Source: Candidatus Omnitrophota bacterium (lineage in GTDB: Bacteria; Omnitrophota; Gorgyraeia; Gygaellales; Profunditerraquicolaceae). From it: a stretch of DNA of 52,557 nucleotides. The position numbers and the translations under genes were made by a program. The notes beneath the pieces are model-generated. The model was given only the letters and a program-made list of their open reading frames with translations. It did not search any database and was not told the origin of the DNA. The DNA lies in contig JAPLMA010000109.1 in NCBI GenBank assembly GCA_026387255.1, positions 1 through 52,557 of the forward strand, in the 5' to 3' direction. How positions within the stretch are numbered: the first letter of the stretch is position 1; each line of letters starts with the position of its first letter. Shown one piece after another: positions 34,930 to 43,771 of this stretch.

Positions 34930-35448
34930 CTATTTCTTTATTCTAAAACCTGTGATAACTCTACTACCTTTCGGCGATTGGAAAAGTTGCTGTATAGCTT
35001 TAAAAATTTCGATAATTTTACTATCATGATTGGCGTATTTAACTTCTAACGCCTGTAATCTCAGCAGTAATTCCTTGTGGGTATATATAATCTCCCGCAA
35101 TTTTACAAAGGTCTTTATAATTGCGAGGCTAATCTTAACCGCTCTTTCGCTATTAAGAACACTAGCTAACATAGCTACTCCGTACTCAGTAAAAACATAC
35201 GGTAGGGAAGTTGAATGCTTCATACTCTTGAACCGGTGACAAATTGTCACCAGTTCAATTTTTTCCTGTTTATTTAACCGAAAGCTGGATTCCTTAGGAA
35301 AACGCTGAATATTACGTCTTACTTGCCTATTAAGATATTTTGTTTCTACTCCATAAAGCTCTGCAAGATCACGATCCAGCATCACCTTATTGCCCCGTAT
35401 GAAGAATATCTTCTGTTCAATTACTTCTTGCGGTATTAATATAGGCAT
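34930..35448 (-). CDS. ORF6N-domain DNA-binding protein
   Basis: This 172-residue protein has an N-terminal ORF6N domain (about residues 8-95) with IRGNKVMLDRDLAELYGVET, LNRQVRRNIQRFP, SSFRLNKQEKIEL and YVFTEYGVAMLASVLNSERAV. A helical tail follows, containing a leucine-rich segment. ORF6N domains occur in phage antirepressor-type and other mobile-element DNA-binding proteins, and function beyond DNA binding is uncertain. The AGGAGG SD lies in a perfect 10-bp inverted repeat. It interrupts the LPS gene series and is bordered by a dispersed 21-nt repeat and a 70-nt hairpin, suggesting later arrival. Confidence 0.88.
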   Translation of the reverse strand: MPILIPQEVIEQKIFFIRGNKVMLDRDLAELYGVETKYLNRQVRRNIQRFPKESSFRLNKQEKIELVTICHRFKSMKHSTSLPYVFTEYGVAMLASVLNSERAVKISLAIIKTFVKLREIIYTHKELLLRLQALEVKYANHDSKIIEIFKAIQQLFQSPKGSRVITGFRIKK

Positions 35449-35449
35449 A

Positions 35450-35490
35450 TTTGCCTCCTCTCTACTCTAATTGACGTAACAGGAGGCAAA
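35450..35490 (-). promoter_or_regulatory. Inverted repeat masking the ribosome binding site of the ORF6N gene
   Basis: TTTGCCTCCT (plus 35450-35459) is exactly complementary to AGGAGGCAAA (35481-35490) with a 21-nt loop. In the minus-strand mRNA the arm next to the ATG holds the whole AGGAGG. Folding would hide it, or the DNA palindrome could be an operator for self-regulation. The sequence is certain; the role is inferred. Confidence 0.7.
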
Positions 35491-35503
35491 ATCTAACTAA
35501 AAA

Positions 35504-35524
35504 ATAGAACCGTCCCCTTTATTT
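35504..35524. repeat. Second copy of the GGGGACGGTTCTAT element arm
   Basis: These 21 nt are identical to 727-747. As at the other site, the element starts at the stop codon of the preceding gene, here the GT9-GT9 gene. Only one arm is present. It forms the far edge of the ORF6N cassette. Confidence 0.8.
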
Positions 35525-37582
35525 CAAAATCGACTCGGCGGCTAAGAGTACATCCTCAACCGTCGTGGCCTTAAGACAAGCAAAATCTTTCTGGCAATTG
35601 TGCGCCAGGCAAATAGTACAACCCACGGTTTTATGCAAAATCCTGCTCTTTGCTCCTAAGGGGCCCCAACGCTGCGGGCTAAGCCCCGCCTGGCTGCGCC
35701 CAAAAATAGTAATCACCGGTACACCTAAAGCGCAAGCAACATGCATCGGCCCGGAATCCGTAGAAATAAACAATTGGCATCTTCTTAATAAACTGGCTAA
35801 CTGGCTAATCGAGGTCTTTCCGGCCAAGTTCAACGCTTGGCTGCGCATATTTTTGATCACCACCTCTGCCTTTTGAATATCTTTCGGCCCACAGACAAGG
35901 ATAACCTTAAAACCGTGCTTCCGGACAAGCTGATCGGCAACTTGGGCATATCTTTCTGCGGGCCAAATCCGGGAAGGGCAACTTGCCGCCGGATGAATTA
36001 CCAATAGCTTGTCACTATCCTTAATTTGCGCTTGGCTAAATATTACCTCCACCCATTTTTCAGATTCTTGTTTTATCGGCATAAATAAAGTTTTATCAAC
36101 AGGTGTAATCCCTAAATATCTTACTAAATCTAAAGTATACTCTGATTCGTGTTTTTGCCCATATTGTTTAGTATGTTTAATCCTATCGGTAAGCAGAAAT
36201 CCAAATTTACGATCATATCCTAAACGCTTAGGTATCCCAGCTAGAAAAATTAGTAAATGCATACGAATAGTCGGATGTAAAACTATTGCTAAATCAAATT
36301 TCTTTTTCCTTAAGTCCCGAATAAACTTAAAAGTTGACCACCAGCCTTGTGAATTTTTTGCATCTTTATCGAATGTTATTATTTCATCTAAAGCTAAATT
36401 ACCATCTAACACATCTTTGGTGTAAGGAGAAACCAGCATCGAGATATAACCTTGAGGGAATTTCTGCCTTAAAGCTTTAACTACCGGCGTAGATAAAAGC
36501 ACGTCTCCTAAGCGGTCAGTACGCACAATCAACATCCTTTGATACTGCGGATCATTGTTTTGCAATCCCTTAACTACCGAGATTGCTTCGCCGCCCCGCC
36601 GTTGGCGGGACTCCTCGCAACGACTCAACAAAAGTTTAACCTGGTTAAAAACATCTTCCGGGCTTATACAAGCTAAGCATGCCAACGTGCCAAAACGACA
36701 CTGGGCTTTTTCACAGGGCCGGCAAAAAATATCTTTCTTTACCACGATACTATTTTCTGACCAAGGCCCATATTTCTTTTCATCCGTAGGCCCGAAGATA
36801 ACCACTACCGGCACATTTAAATAGCTAGCTAAATGCATCACCGCGCTATCATTGGTAATTAAAAGCTGCGCTTCTTTAAGTAAAGCCGCCAATTGGCTAA
36901 GATTAGTTTTAGCACAAAGATTAAGCATCTTTTCTCCGGAAGCCTGCTGCAGATAATTACATATCGGCTGATCAAACGAATCACCGACTAGAACAATCTG
37001 GTTGCCCTCTTTAATCAATTGGCTGCAAAGCTGACTAAAATATTGTTTATCCCAACACTTAAGCTGGCTCCGGGAACCAGGCGCAATCACAATTAATTTA
37101 GCGCTCTTGGATAAATTTTGCTCATTTAAAATGCCCTGGATATAACCGACATCTTTAAAAGTAATATTTAATGACTGATATTCTTTGCTGCTCTTGGAAT
37201 AATCAAGCAAGTTCGCCCAGAATAGATGTTTTTCCTTCATATGCTTAATCTCGGCGGGGATCCGGCGTAAAGTACCGAAAAACAGGCTGTTTTTTCTAAC
37301 GGGAAGAAAAGCGCCAAAAAAACTGTTCCGCAAATCTACCACAATATCAAAGTTCTCTTTTCTTAAAGCAACAAACAATTTTATCTTATCGATTAACTTG
37401 GCATGCTTGTCAAAAATAACCACATTCTCAACCGCGGGATTATTGATAAAGATTTCGCCTGGACGCTCCGCTACAAGGCAAGTAATCAAAGCCTGCGGAT
37501 ATTTCTGGCGCAAAAAGTCTAAGACTGGTAGAGTTAAAATACAATCTCCGATATTACTTAAGGTTATAAAAAGAATCTTCAT
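35519..37582 (-). CDS. Tandem GT9-GT9 heptosyltransferase-like glycosyltransferase
   Basis: This 687-residue protein has two full GT9 (WaaC/WaaF-like) domains. Domain 1 (1-320) starts MKILFITLSNIGD with the conserved Asp13 and contains IFGPTDEKKYGPW. Domain 2 (about 350-687) starts MLIVRTDRLGDVLL with Asp360 and contains HVACALGVPVITIFG. Each ends in a four-cysteine cluster (CRPC...C...C, and CTIC...C...C). Each would add a heptose or related sugar to the LPS core at the inner membrane. Residues 321-336 between them are encoded by a palindromic repeat. It overlaps the WaaF-like gene by 4 nt. Confidence 0.88.
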   Translation of the reverse strand: MKILFITLSNIGDCILTLPVLDFLRQKYPQALITCLVAERPGEIFINNPAVENVVIFDKHAKLIDKIKLFVALRKENFDIVVDLRNSFFGAFLPVRKNSLFFGTLRRIPAEIKHMKEKHLFWANLLDYSKSSKEYQSLNITFKDVGYIQGILNEQNLSKSAKLIVIAPGSRSQLKCWDKQYFSQLCSQLIKEGNQIVLVGDSFDQPICNYLQQASGEKMLNLCAKTNLSQLAALLKEAQLLITNDSAVMHLASYLNVPVVVIFGPTDEKKYGPWSENSIVVKKDIFCRPCEKAQCRFGTLACLACISPEDVFNQVKLLLSRCEESRQRRGGEAISVVKGLQNNDPQYQRMLIVRTDRLGDVLLSTPVVKALRQKFPQGYISMLVSPYTKDVLDGNLALDEIITFDKDAKNSQGWWSTFKFIRDLRKKKFDLAIVLHPTIRMHLLIFLAGIPKRLGYDRKFGFLLTDRIKHTKQYGQKHESEYTLDLVRYLGITPVDKTLFMPIKQESEKWVEVIFSQAQIKDSDKLLVIHPAASCPSRIWPAERYAQVADQLVRKHGFKVILVCGPKDIQKAEVVIKNMRSQALNLAGKTSISQLASLLRRCQLFISTDSGPMHVACALGVPVITIFGRSQAGLSPQRWGPLGAKSRILHKTVGCTICLAHNCQKDFACLKATTVEDVLLAAESILK
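36579..36620. repeat. Dispersed palindromic repeat inside the GT9-GT9 coding region
   Basis: Minus-strand TTGCGAGGAGTCCCGCC...GGCGGG...GAAGCAATCTC matches the widespread TTGCGAGGA...GAAGCAATCTC type of intergenic repeat that I recall from many MAGs. The CCCGCC/GGCGGG arms form a hairpin. It is read in frame as the charged segment CEESRQRRGGEAIS. Confidence 0.75.
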
Positions 37583-38616
37583 TTTTTAAGATATTTTCTT
37601 ACTTGCGCTAAAACATCATCGGGCGTAACTGCCTGCATACAACGATTATCCGCACAATTTACTTTGTAACAGGGTATCAAACAGCCAATATCTTTTTGCA
37701 AGATAGCCACATTAGTAAGCGGATATGGCCCGGTAATACTTTGAGCGGTGGGGCCGAAAATTGCAATTATTCTTTTAGTTCCCACGGCATTAGCAATATG
37801 CAAAGGCCCGGTATCAGAACTGATAAATATTTCAGCTTTCTTAGCCAATGCCCCTAATTGTTTTAGGTTAAAGACACCACAGGCAATTGATGGCGACTCT
37901 TTCATCGCATCTTTAATTTGACCAGCCATTAATAAATCCGAAATACTGCCCGTAATAATTACTTTGGCGCCAGTTTCGCTAATCAATTTATCCGCCAAGC
38001 GCGCCCAATAATTCAACGGCCAGCGTTTAGGTATCCAATTACCTCCGGGATTAATAACCACAACAAAATCATTTTGCTTAATTAAATTTTTCTTAAGAAA
38101 ATTATCAACCTGCTCCTCATCGCCAGGACTAAAAAAGAAATCTAAATACCGATCTTCAACACGTAAACCAGCTTTTTCAATCACATCCAGATAATAATCT
38201 ATACGATGCAAAGAATCTTTTTTAGGAGGGATTATTTTTCTAGTCAAAAGGAAGGCGCGCTTCTTAGTGTAGTGGCCAATCCTTTGTGTAATTCCGGCTA
38301 ACCGACAGATAAGCGCGCGGCTAAATGATCGATGCAGCAAAAACACCGTATCAAATTTTTTTTGCTTAAGCAGGCTGACGAATTTAAGTTTATCCAGCAC
38401 CCCCTTATGCCGATCATGCTCGTCAAAAATAATCACTTCATCTAAATATGGATTATCTTTTAATATCGGATAACAGCGGCTGGGAACTACGCAGGCAATA
38501 TAACTATCCGGATAATTTCTGCGGATATTCCTAATCGTAGCGCTAGAAAATAAAACATCCCCTAACCAGTTGACGTTAAAAATAAGAATGCGCGCGGCTT
38601 TTAAATTTTGGCTCAT
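37579..38616 (-). CDS. GT9 lipopolysaccharide heptosyltransferase, WaaF-like
   Basis: This 345-residue ADP-heptose:LPS heptosyltransferase-type protein has RILIFNVNWLGDVLFSSATIR at the N-terminus with the conserved Asp. VVVINPGGNWIPKRWP is followed by EIFISSDTGPLHIANAVGT and IAIFGPTAQSITGPY. The C-terminus has the CxxC-x3-C-x4-C cluster (PCYKVNC...C). It is closest in style to heptosyltransferase II, but the exact acceptor cannot be told from sequence. Both boundaries overlap neighbours by 4 nt, so it is fully coupled within the core-sugar cluster. Confidence 0.88.
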   Translation of the reverse strand: MSQNLKAARILIFNVNWLGDVLFSSATIRNIRRNYPDSYIACVVPSRCYPILKDNPYLDEVIIFDEHDRHKGVLDKLKFVSLLKQKKFDTVFLLHRSFSRALICRLAGITQRIGHYTKKRAFLLTRKIIPPKKDSLHRIDYYLDVIEKAGLRVEDRYLDFFFSPGDEEQVDNFLKKNLIKQNDFVVVINPGGNWIPKRWPLNYWARLADKLISETGAKVIITGSISDLLMAGQIKDAMKESPSIACGVFNLKQLGALAKKAEIFISSDTGPLHIANAVGTKRIIAIFGPTAQSITGPYPLTNVAILQKDIGCLIPCYKVNCADNRCMQAVTPDDVLAQVRKYLKK

Positions 38617-39722
38617 TTATACTCCTTACCCATTACCCCTAGAGATTGCTGATAAACAATCTCGGTTTTAGCCACCATCTCTTCTTTAGAAAAATTAGCC
38701 ATAATAAATTCACGCGCCCGGGTGCCTAAAGTTCGACGTAACGGACAATCGTTAAGCAAAGTCATGATGGCCTGCGCCAGAGCTGGCGCATCAGCCGGCG
38801 CAACCAATAAACCATTTACTTTATCCTGAATCAAAGTTTTGATTCCACCTACAGCGCAACCCACTACGGCAATTCCCTGCGCCATCGCCTCCATTAATGC
38901 TAGCCCTAACCCTTCCTGCAATGAAGGCATAACAAAAATATCCATCGCCGCAAGCATATCTTTGGTATTACTGGCCTGTGGAATAAATAGCACATTCTCC
39001 TTAATACCTAACAGATCTACTTGCCTGATCAACGCGTTCTTCGTTTTACCCTCGCCAATAATAAGCAGCCTCGCAGTTGGAAAAATTTTTACAACTCTCT
39101 GCATCGCCCGAATAAGATAAAGATGGCCTTTGACATCGCTTAATCGAGCGATAATGCCAACGATAAAAGCATCATTGATGCCTAAATCTTTGCGCAACAT
39201 ACTCCTGGTCGAAAAATCCCCAAAATTTTTAGTATCGATGCCATTATTAACTACACTAATCTTAGCTTCTTCCAGCTTAAAATCGATAATTAAATGCTCC
39301 TTTACCTGCTGGCTAATCGCAATTACTCTTTGGCCCCAGCAACCAAAAATCCGGCGTGATATTTTAGGCTTAAAAAAACCATGACAGGTAAAAATATGCG
39401 GTTTAGCTAACCAACGGCCCAATAAATCAGCTAAGACTTGCGTCGTGCGGCTATGCGAGTGGATTAAATCAATATTAAGTTCCCGGACAAATTTTCTTAA
39501 CTTCCAAAAACTATAAAATATCTTATAACTAATCTCATTCTTTGTTTTTAGGGGCACCTTAACCAGGGTTATACCCGCCTGAATAAACTTATCCTCTAAT
39601 TCTCCGCCGCTGGAAGCCAGATAAACCTGATGACCTTTTTGTTTCAACCCGCCAGTCAAGGTCAACAGATAGCTGGATATACCCCCGACATTAAGATGAT
39701 TAGCAATAAAAAGTATTCTCAT
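38613..39722 (-). CDS. GT4 family glycosyltransferase
   Basis: This 369-residue retaining glycosyltransferase has a two-Rossmann GT-B fold. The N-terminal acceptor domain begins MRILFIANHLNVGGISSYLLTL. The C-terminal donor domain has VGIIARLSDVKGHLYLI, LLIIGEGKTKN and the E-x7-E motif in PSLQEGLGLALMEAMAQG. The sugar donor is unknown. It lies between the GT4-GT9 fusion (10 nt) and the WaaF-like gene (4-nt overlap), and is most likely a core or O-chain glycosyltransferase. Confidence 0.9.
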   Translation of the reverse strand: MRILFIANHLNVGGISSYLLTLTGGLKQKGHQVYLASSGGELEDKFIQAGITLVKVPLKTKNEISYKIFYSFWKLRKFVRELNIDLIHSHSRTTQVLADLLGRWLAKPHIFTCHGFFKPKISRRIFGCWGQRVIAISQQVKEHLIIDFKLEEAKISVVNNGIDTKNFGDFSTRSMLRKDLGINDAFIVGIIARLSDVKGHLYLIRAMQRVVKIFPTARLLIIGEGKTKNALIRQVDLLGIKENVLFIPQASNTKDMLAAMDIFVMPSLQEGLGLALMEAMAQGIAVVGCAVGGIKTLIQDKVNGLLVAPADAPALAQAIMTLLNDCPLRRTLGTRAREFIMANFSKEEMVAKTEIVYQQSLGVMGKEYK

Positions 39723-39732
39723 TTTAGTCTAA

Positions 39733-41826
39733 TTATTTAAGTAACTTCATTACCGCCTCAAACACTTCCGCGGGGCTAATCTGCGCCATGCAGCTTTTAC
39801 TGCGGCATTTAGTTTTATAACAAGGACTGCAGCGCAACTCTTTATTAATGACCACATAATTTTTTCCGGGTGGCAGATGCCGACGCGCATCAGTCGGGCC
39901 AAATAAGGCAATAAACGGAGTGCCGACTGCGGAGGCAATATGCAAGGGCGAAGAATCCGCAGAAATAAAAACCTGGCATTTTTTAATTAACACGGCTAAT
40001 TCATTGATATTAGTTTTACCACAGGCATTGATAACTTTGGTATTTTTTAAAGAATTGATCAACATACTGGCCAGTGCTTGATCCTGGCCCGTTCCAGTAA
40101 TAATTACGCGGATATCTTTTAATCCCAATTCCTCAGTTAAGCAAATCAAATATTCCATCGGCCAAAGTTTAGTACTCCACCTTTTAGATGCACTGATATT
40201 AATTCCCACTACCTTCTGCGCCTGGCTTAACCATTGGGCATTAAGAAGTTCATCCACAGCTTTTTGATCTTCACTCGATGGCCAAAGTTCCAAGGCATTG
40301 TTCAATAAGTCAATTCCCAACATCTTCAAGATTCTAAATTGGTGAGTTACCGGGTCAACCGGAGGCCGCTGATCATAAATAGCATGATTAAGTAAAAAAG
40401 CAAATTTCTTATTATTATAACCATAACGATTAATACATCCGCTCAAATAAGCTAAGAGATGGCTAGAGCGGCTATTCTGCAGGTCAATCACCAGGTCAAA
40501 ATTCTTTTTCCTTAAAATACGGCCAATTCCCCATAAACCCGCCAGACCCTTATCTTTATTCTTTAAATCGCAAACCAACAACTCATCAATATACGGGCTA
40601 CGCAGAAGAATATCTTTAGATTCCTCACCAATAAGGAAACTTAGCTTATAATTTTCTTGGGGAAATTTTTCCCGAATTGCCCTTAAGCCCGCCGTAGAAA
40701 GAATTACATCCCCTAAAGAGCTAAATTTAATCACCAGGATCTTAAAATTATTTAAGACTTCGCGATAGACGTCCAAAGTATTTTTAACCATCAACTCTAC
40801 GTTATACTTCTCTTTAACCTTAGCATAAGCATTTTGGGCTAACTCCCTGGCAAATTGTGTATCCTTAAAAATACGCATGATCGCCTCGGCCATACTTTTA
40901 GCATCCGCCGGAGGCACTAAGAGACCATTCTTTCCATCTTCAATAATATCAATCACTCCCCCGACTTTAGTCGCGACCACCGGGACACCCGCAGCTTGCG
41001 CCTCAACCACTACCCTGCCGAAAGCCTCGTGAGTAGTCGTAGCTAAAACCACCAAATCCAGATGTTCTAATATTCCAGGAATATCACGCTGCGTACCCAG
41101 AAACTCCGTGCAATGCCAGAGCCCAAGCCGGCGCACTAAAATCTGCAATTCTTCCTTATACGCCTCTTTGGAAGCTGGGGCATCTCCAACAATCCAGATC
41201 TTTAGACGCGGAACTAACCTGGAAATACGCGCCATCGCTTTGATAAAATGCGCATGCCCTTTTAAAGGAGTAATCCTGCCGATAATTCCGACATTAAAAT
41301 CGTCTTTTCTTTTGATTTTAGGGTCCAAGTATTTAAATTTTTCTAAGTCTACGCTACGCGGCACAAGCTTAATGCGTTCATGCGGCACAGAAAGATCTTC
41401 GATCATATGTCTGGCAATCACATTGCTTAAAACAATCACTCTTTTTCCCCATCCCATCACCGCACTAAAAAAATGTTTTTTATAATAACCATGACAGGTC
41501 GTGACAAATATTGCCCGAGTTTGGCGGCAGGCAAAATAAGCAATCCAAGCCGGCACCCTTGAACGGGCATGCACGATATCAATCTCTTCATTTTTAATTA
41601 TTTCCACCAACTTAGGAATTAACTTAAACATCGAAATAATGGATTTTTTATTTACGGATAACGTGTAATGTTTAGCGCCGCCTGTTTCCAACTCTTTAAC
41701 TAACACTCCGCCGGCAGAAACCACAACAGATTTATGCCCCAGGCGTACCAAATACTTAGAAAGATCTAATGTACCGGTCTCTACTCCCCCCACATTAAGT
41801 TCAGGTAATATCTGCAGTATTCTCAT
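39733..41826 (-). CDS. GT4-GT9 fusion glycosyltransferase
   Basis: This 697-residue two-domain protein opens with a GT4 domain (1-355): ILPELNVGGVETGTLDLSK, VGIIGRITPLKGHAHFIKAM and the E-x7-E motif EAFGRVVVEA at 267-275. A GT9 domain (361-697) follows: FKILVIKFSSLGDVILSTAG, INISASKRWSTKLWP, SADSSPLHIASAVGTPFIALFGPTD. It ends in the four-cysteine cluster CSPCYKTKC...C. Two successive sugars of the LPS core could be added by one polypeptide. It overlaps the ELM1-family gene by 4 nt (ATGA). Confidence 0.88.
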   Translation of the reverse strand: MRILQILPELNVGGVETGTLDLSKYLVRLGHKSVVVSAGGVLVKELETGGAKHYTLSVNKKSIISMFKLIPKLVEIIKNEEIDIVHARSRVPAWIAYFACRQTRAIFVTTCHGYYKKHFFSAVMGWGKRVIVLSNVIARHMIEDLSVPHERIKLVPRSVDLEKFKYLDPKIKRKDDFNVGIIGRITPLKGHAHFIKAMARISRLVPRLKIWIVGDAPASKEAYKEELQILVRRLGLWHCTEFLGTQRDIPGILEHLDLVVLATTTHEAFGRVVVEAQAAGVPVVATKVGGVIDIIEDGKNGLLVPPADAKSMAEAIMRIFKDTQFARELAQNAYAKVKEKYNVELMVKNTLDVYREVLNNFKILVIKFSSLGDVILSTAGLRAIREKFPQENYKLSFLIGEESKDILLRSPYIDELLVCDLKNKDKGLAGLWGIGRILRKKNFDLVIDLQNSRSSHLLAYLSGCINRYGYNNKKFAFLLNHAIYDQRPPVDPVTHQFRILKMLGIDLLNNALELWPSSEDQKAVDELLNAQWLSQAQKVVGINISASKRWSTKLWPMEYLICLTEELGLKDIRVIITGTGQDQALASMLINSLKNTKVINACGKTNINELAVLIKKCQVFISADSSPLHIASAVGTPFIALFGPTDARRHLPPGKNYVVINKELRCSPCYKTKCRSKSCMAQISPAEVFEAVMKLLK

Positions 41827-42874
41827 AATATTTTATTTAACCCCTCGATAACTTTAGAATTATCTTTTGGCAAAACTATATCAGGTTTATTGCTCCAGAT
41901 CTCTTTCGTACTAAAAGCCAAATCTTGAATTGATTTTAAATATACATAACCTTTACTTTGGTAATTCCTTAAAAAAACCAAATGTTTCCTACTCAGTCCA
42001 CCCAGCTTAAATACCACCACGTATTTTCCACTGGCTACTGCTTCAGAAACCATGGAGATACTCTCCGGAGAACTAATGATGATATTACTTAAACCTAATA
42101 TTCCGCCCACAACATCAGGATAATTATTTTCATTGGCAATAACTAAAAGTTTACAGCGCGGATAATTAACCAGCTGACTTTTAATCACCCGCTCAAGTTT
42201 CTCGTCAGTGCGCCGAGAAGTAGAAAACAAAATATCCGCATCTAGCTCCTGGGCTATTTTTTTAAGCTGAATAATAACCTGAATAATTGTTTCTATGCTG
42301 ATTGAAAAATTCTTGCTATTACCCCCGATTAACACGCCAATCGTTAAAGAAGATAGCGTGCCTTTTATAAGACCCGACCTTAATAATCTTTCGGCAGATC
42401 CATTTAAGTAATCCGGATCAATTAAATTAAGTGCCCCCTCGGTAATTACGACATTACTTTCGGCAGCTGGCTGGTCATGTTTAGGAATAATCTTTAAATC
42501 AAACTTCTTAAGTCTTGAGAAAATCGAGCGCATCAAAACAATAGATTTGGACTGATTTTCTTTAGACAAAAGGTAATTTATGGCGCTTAATTTCCCACCG
42601 GCAGAAATAATAATATCCGGCTTAAGTCCCATTAAACCCTGCCAACTTTCAGGAGTTAACGCATTGCGTAGCATAAACAAAGAACTTACCCCTGGATATT
42701 TACCGCTTAAAATAATCGACAAACTAAAAAATCGCCTAAAGATACTACTGCGAAATTTTATCTCCTGGATATTTAAAGTAGTTTTATTCCTCGACTGGCC
42801 AGCTGCTGAATAACTAATTTGGCCACACTCTCCGACTGGCGCAAATGCCCAGTCTTACCATCCCCAAGAATCAT
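41823..42874 (-). pseudogene. ELM1-family protein, frameshifted near 42782
   Basis: The ELM1/GtrOC1-like family (PF06258) starts with a DGKxGH motif. Here MILGDGKTGHLRQSE is read in the frame of the upstream acyltransferase gene from ATG 42874 and stops at 42773. The rest (KPDIIISAGG, IGVLIGGNSKNF, FSTSRRTDEKLERVI, SSPESISMVSEAVASG) is in the -1 frame and runs to 41823; a call from TTG 42722 gives 299 residues. The two parts join well if one nucleotide is added in the AAAA run at 42782-42785. This is a real lesion, a slippage site or an assembly error. Function is probably glycan-related. Confidence 0.75.
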
Positions 42875-43771
42875 AATCTCTTTTTCTTTGCCGTATTTGA
42901 ATATTTTATAAGTCCAGAGATATTCATGCGGATATTGCCGGATATATTTTTCATAAATACTAATTAACCTTTGCAAATTCTGGCGCAGATCGTTTTGGGG
43001 ATCCGCGCTGGGAGTCGCCGTAAAAACCTGATCCAGGATTACTTTAGTGTAGGGCCCTTTGATGCGCGTATAAAAAACAGGAATTATCGCGCAATCATAT
43101 TTTAACGCCAATCTCACTGCACCCGTAGACATTGAGGCTTCTTTACCAAAGAAATTAACCAGCTGGCCATATCTACCCCCCTGATCTGTAGTCATGCCGA
43201 TTGACTGATTACTCTTGAGCACCTCAATTAACTGCCTGACTCCAGTGTTTTTATGGATAATTTTTGCCCCTTGCTTAAGCCGATAATAATTAAGCAGCTC
43301 ATTTAACCTGGGGAAACCTTGATCGCGCACAAACAAAACAAAAGGAAAACCTAAATTTGCGCAAATAATATTGGAAAGCTCCCAATTACCCTCATGCACG
43401 ATAAGAAAAATTACTCCTTTACCTCGATTAAAAGCCTTTTGGATATAATCCTTATTTTCAATATGAATGTACTTTTCTAAATAATGTTTATTTACCCGCG
43501 GAATAATGGAGATCTCAGTCAAGTTCTGGCCAAAAGCCTGATAAGCCTGGCGCGTAATCCTGGCACTTGAAGCGCAATCCAGATTATCGGAAACGGTCTT
43601 TCTAATATTGGCTTGGGCAACCGCCCGATGCCGCCGGTCAAATAAATAAATCAGATCCCCCAGCCTGCGACCTAAAAAAAGGCTGAAATTTAAGGGTAAA
43701 AAAAACGTAAAAAAACTTACGACCCTAAAAAGAATACAACTTAAGTAATCGGCGATTAAATTCTGCTTCAT
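42773..43771 (-). CDS. LpxL/HtrB-type lipid A acyltransferase
   Basis: This membrane-anchored acyltransferase would add a secondary acyl chain to lipid A. The ORF has 332 codons, but the acyltransferase proper is about 299 residues. It has an N-terminal membrane segment (about 10-30), the H-x4-E catalytic motif VHEGNWE (His126/Glu131), FVRDQGFPRLNELL, GMTTDQGG and IIPVFYTRI. The last 33 residues (from Met300) belong to the ELM1 family and are in the same frame, so this is either a fusion or the product of a lesion. It overlaps lpxK by 47 nt. Confidence 0.85.
   Translation of the reverse strand: MKQNLIADYLSCILFRVVSFFTFFLPLNFSLFLGRRLGDLIYLFDRRHRAVAQANIRKTVSDNLDCASSARITRQAYQAFGQNLTEISIIPRVNKHYLEKYIHIENKDYIQKAFNRGKGVIFLIVHEGNWELSNIICANLGFPFVLFVRDQGFPRLNELLNYYRLKQGAKIIHKNTGVRQLIEVLKSNQSIGMTTDQGGRYGQLVNFFGKEASMSTGAVRLALKYDCAIIPVFYTRIKGPYTKVILDQVFTATPSADPQNDLRQNLQRLISIYEKYIRQYPHEYLWTYKIFKYGKEKEIMILGDGKTGHLRQSESVAKLVIQQLASRGIKLL

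Noticed and set aside
36009..36425. Plus-strand ORF of 138 codons
   Set aside because: It is antisense to the GT9-GT9 gene; composition and lack of motifs show a shadow ORF.
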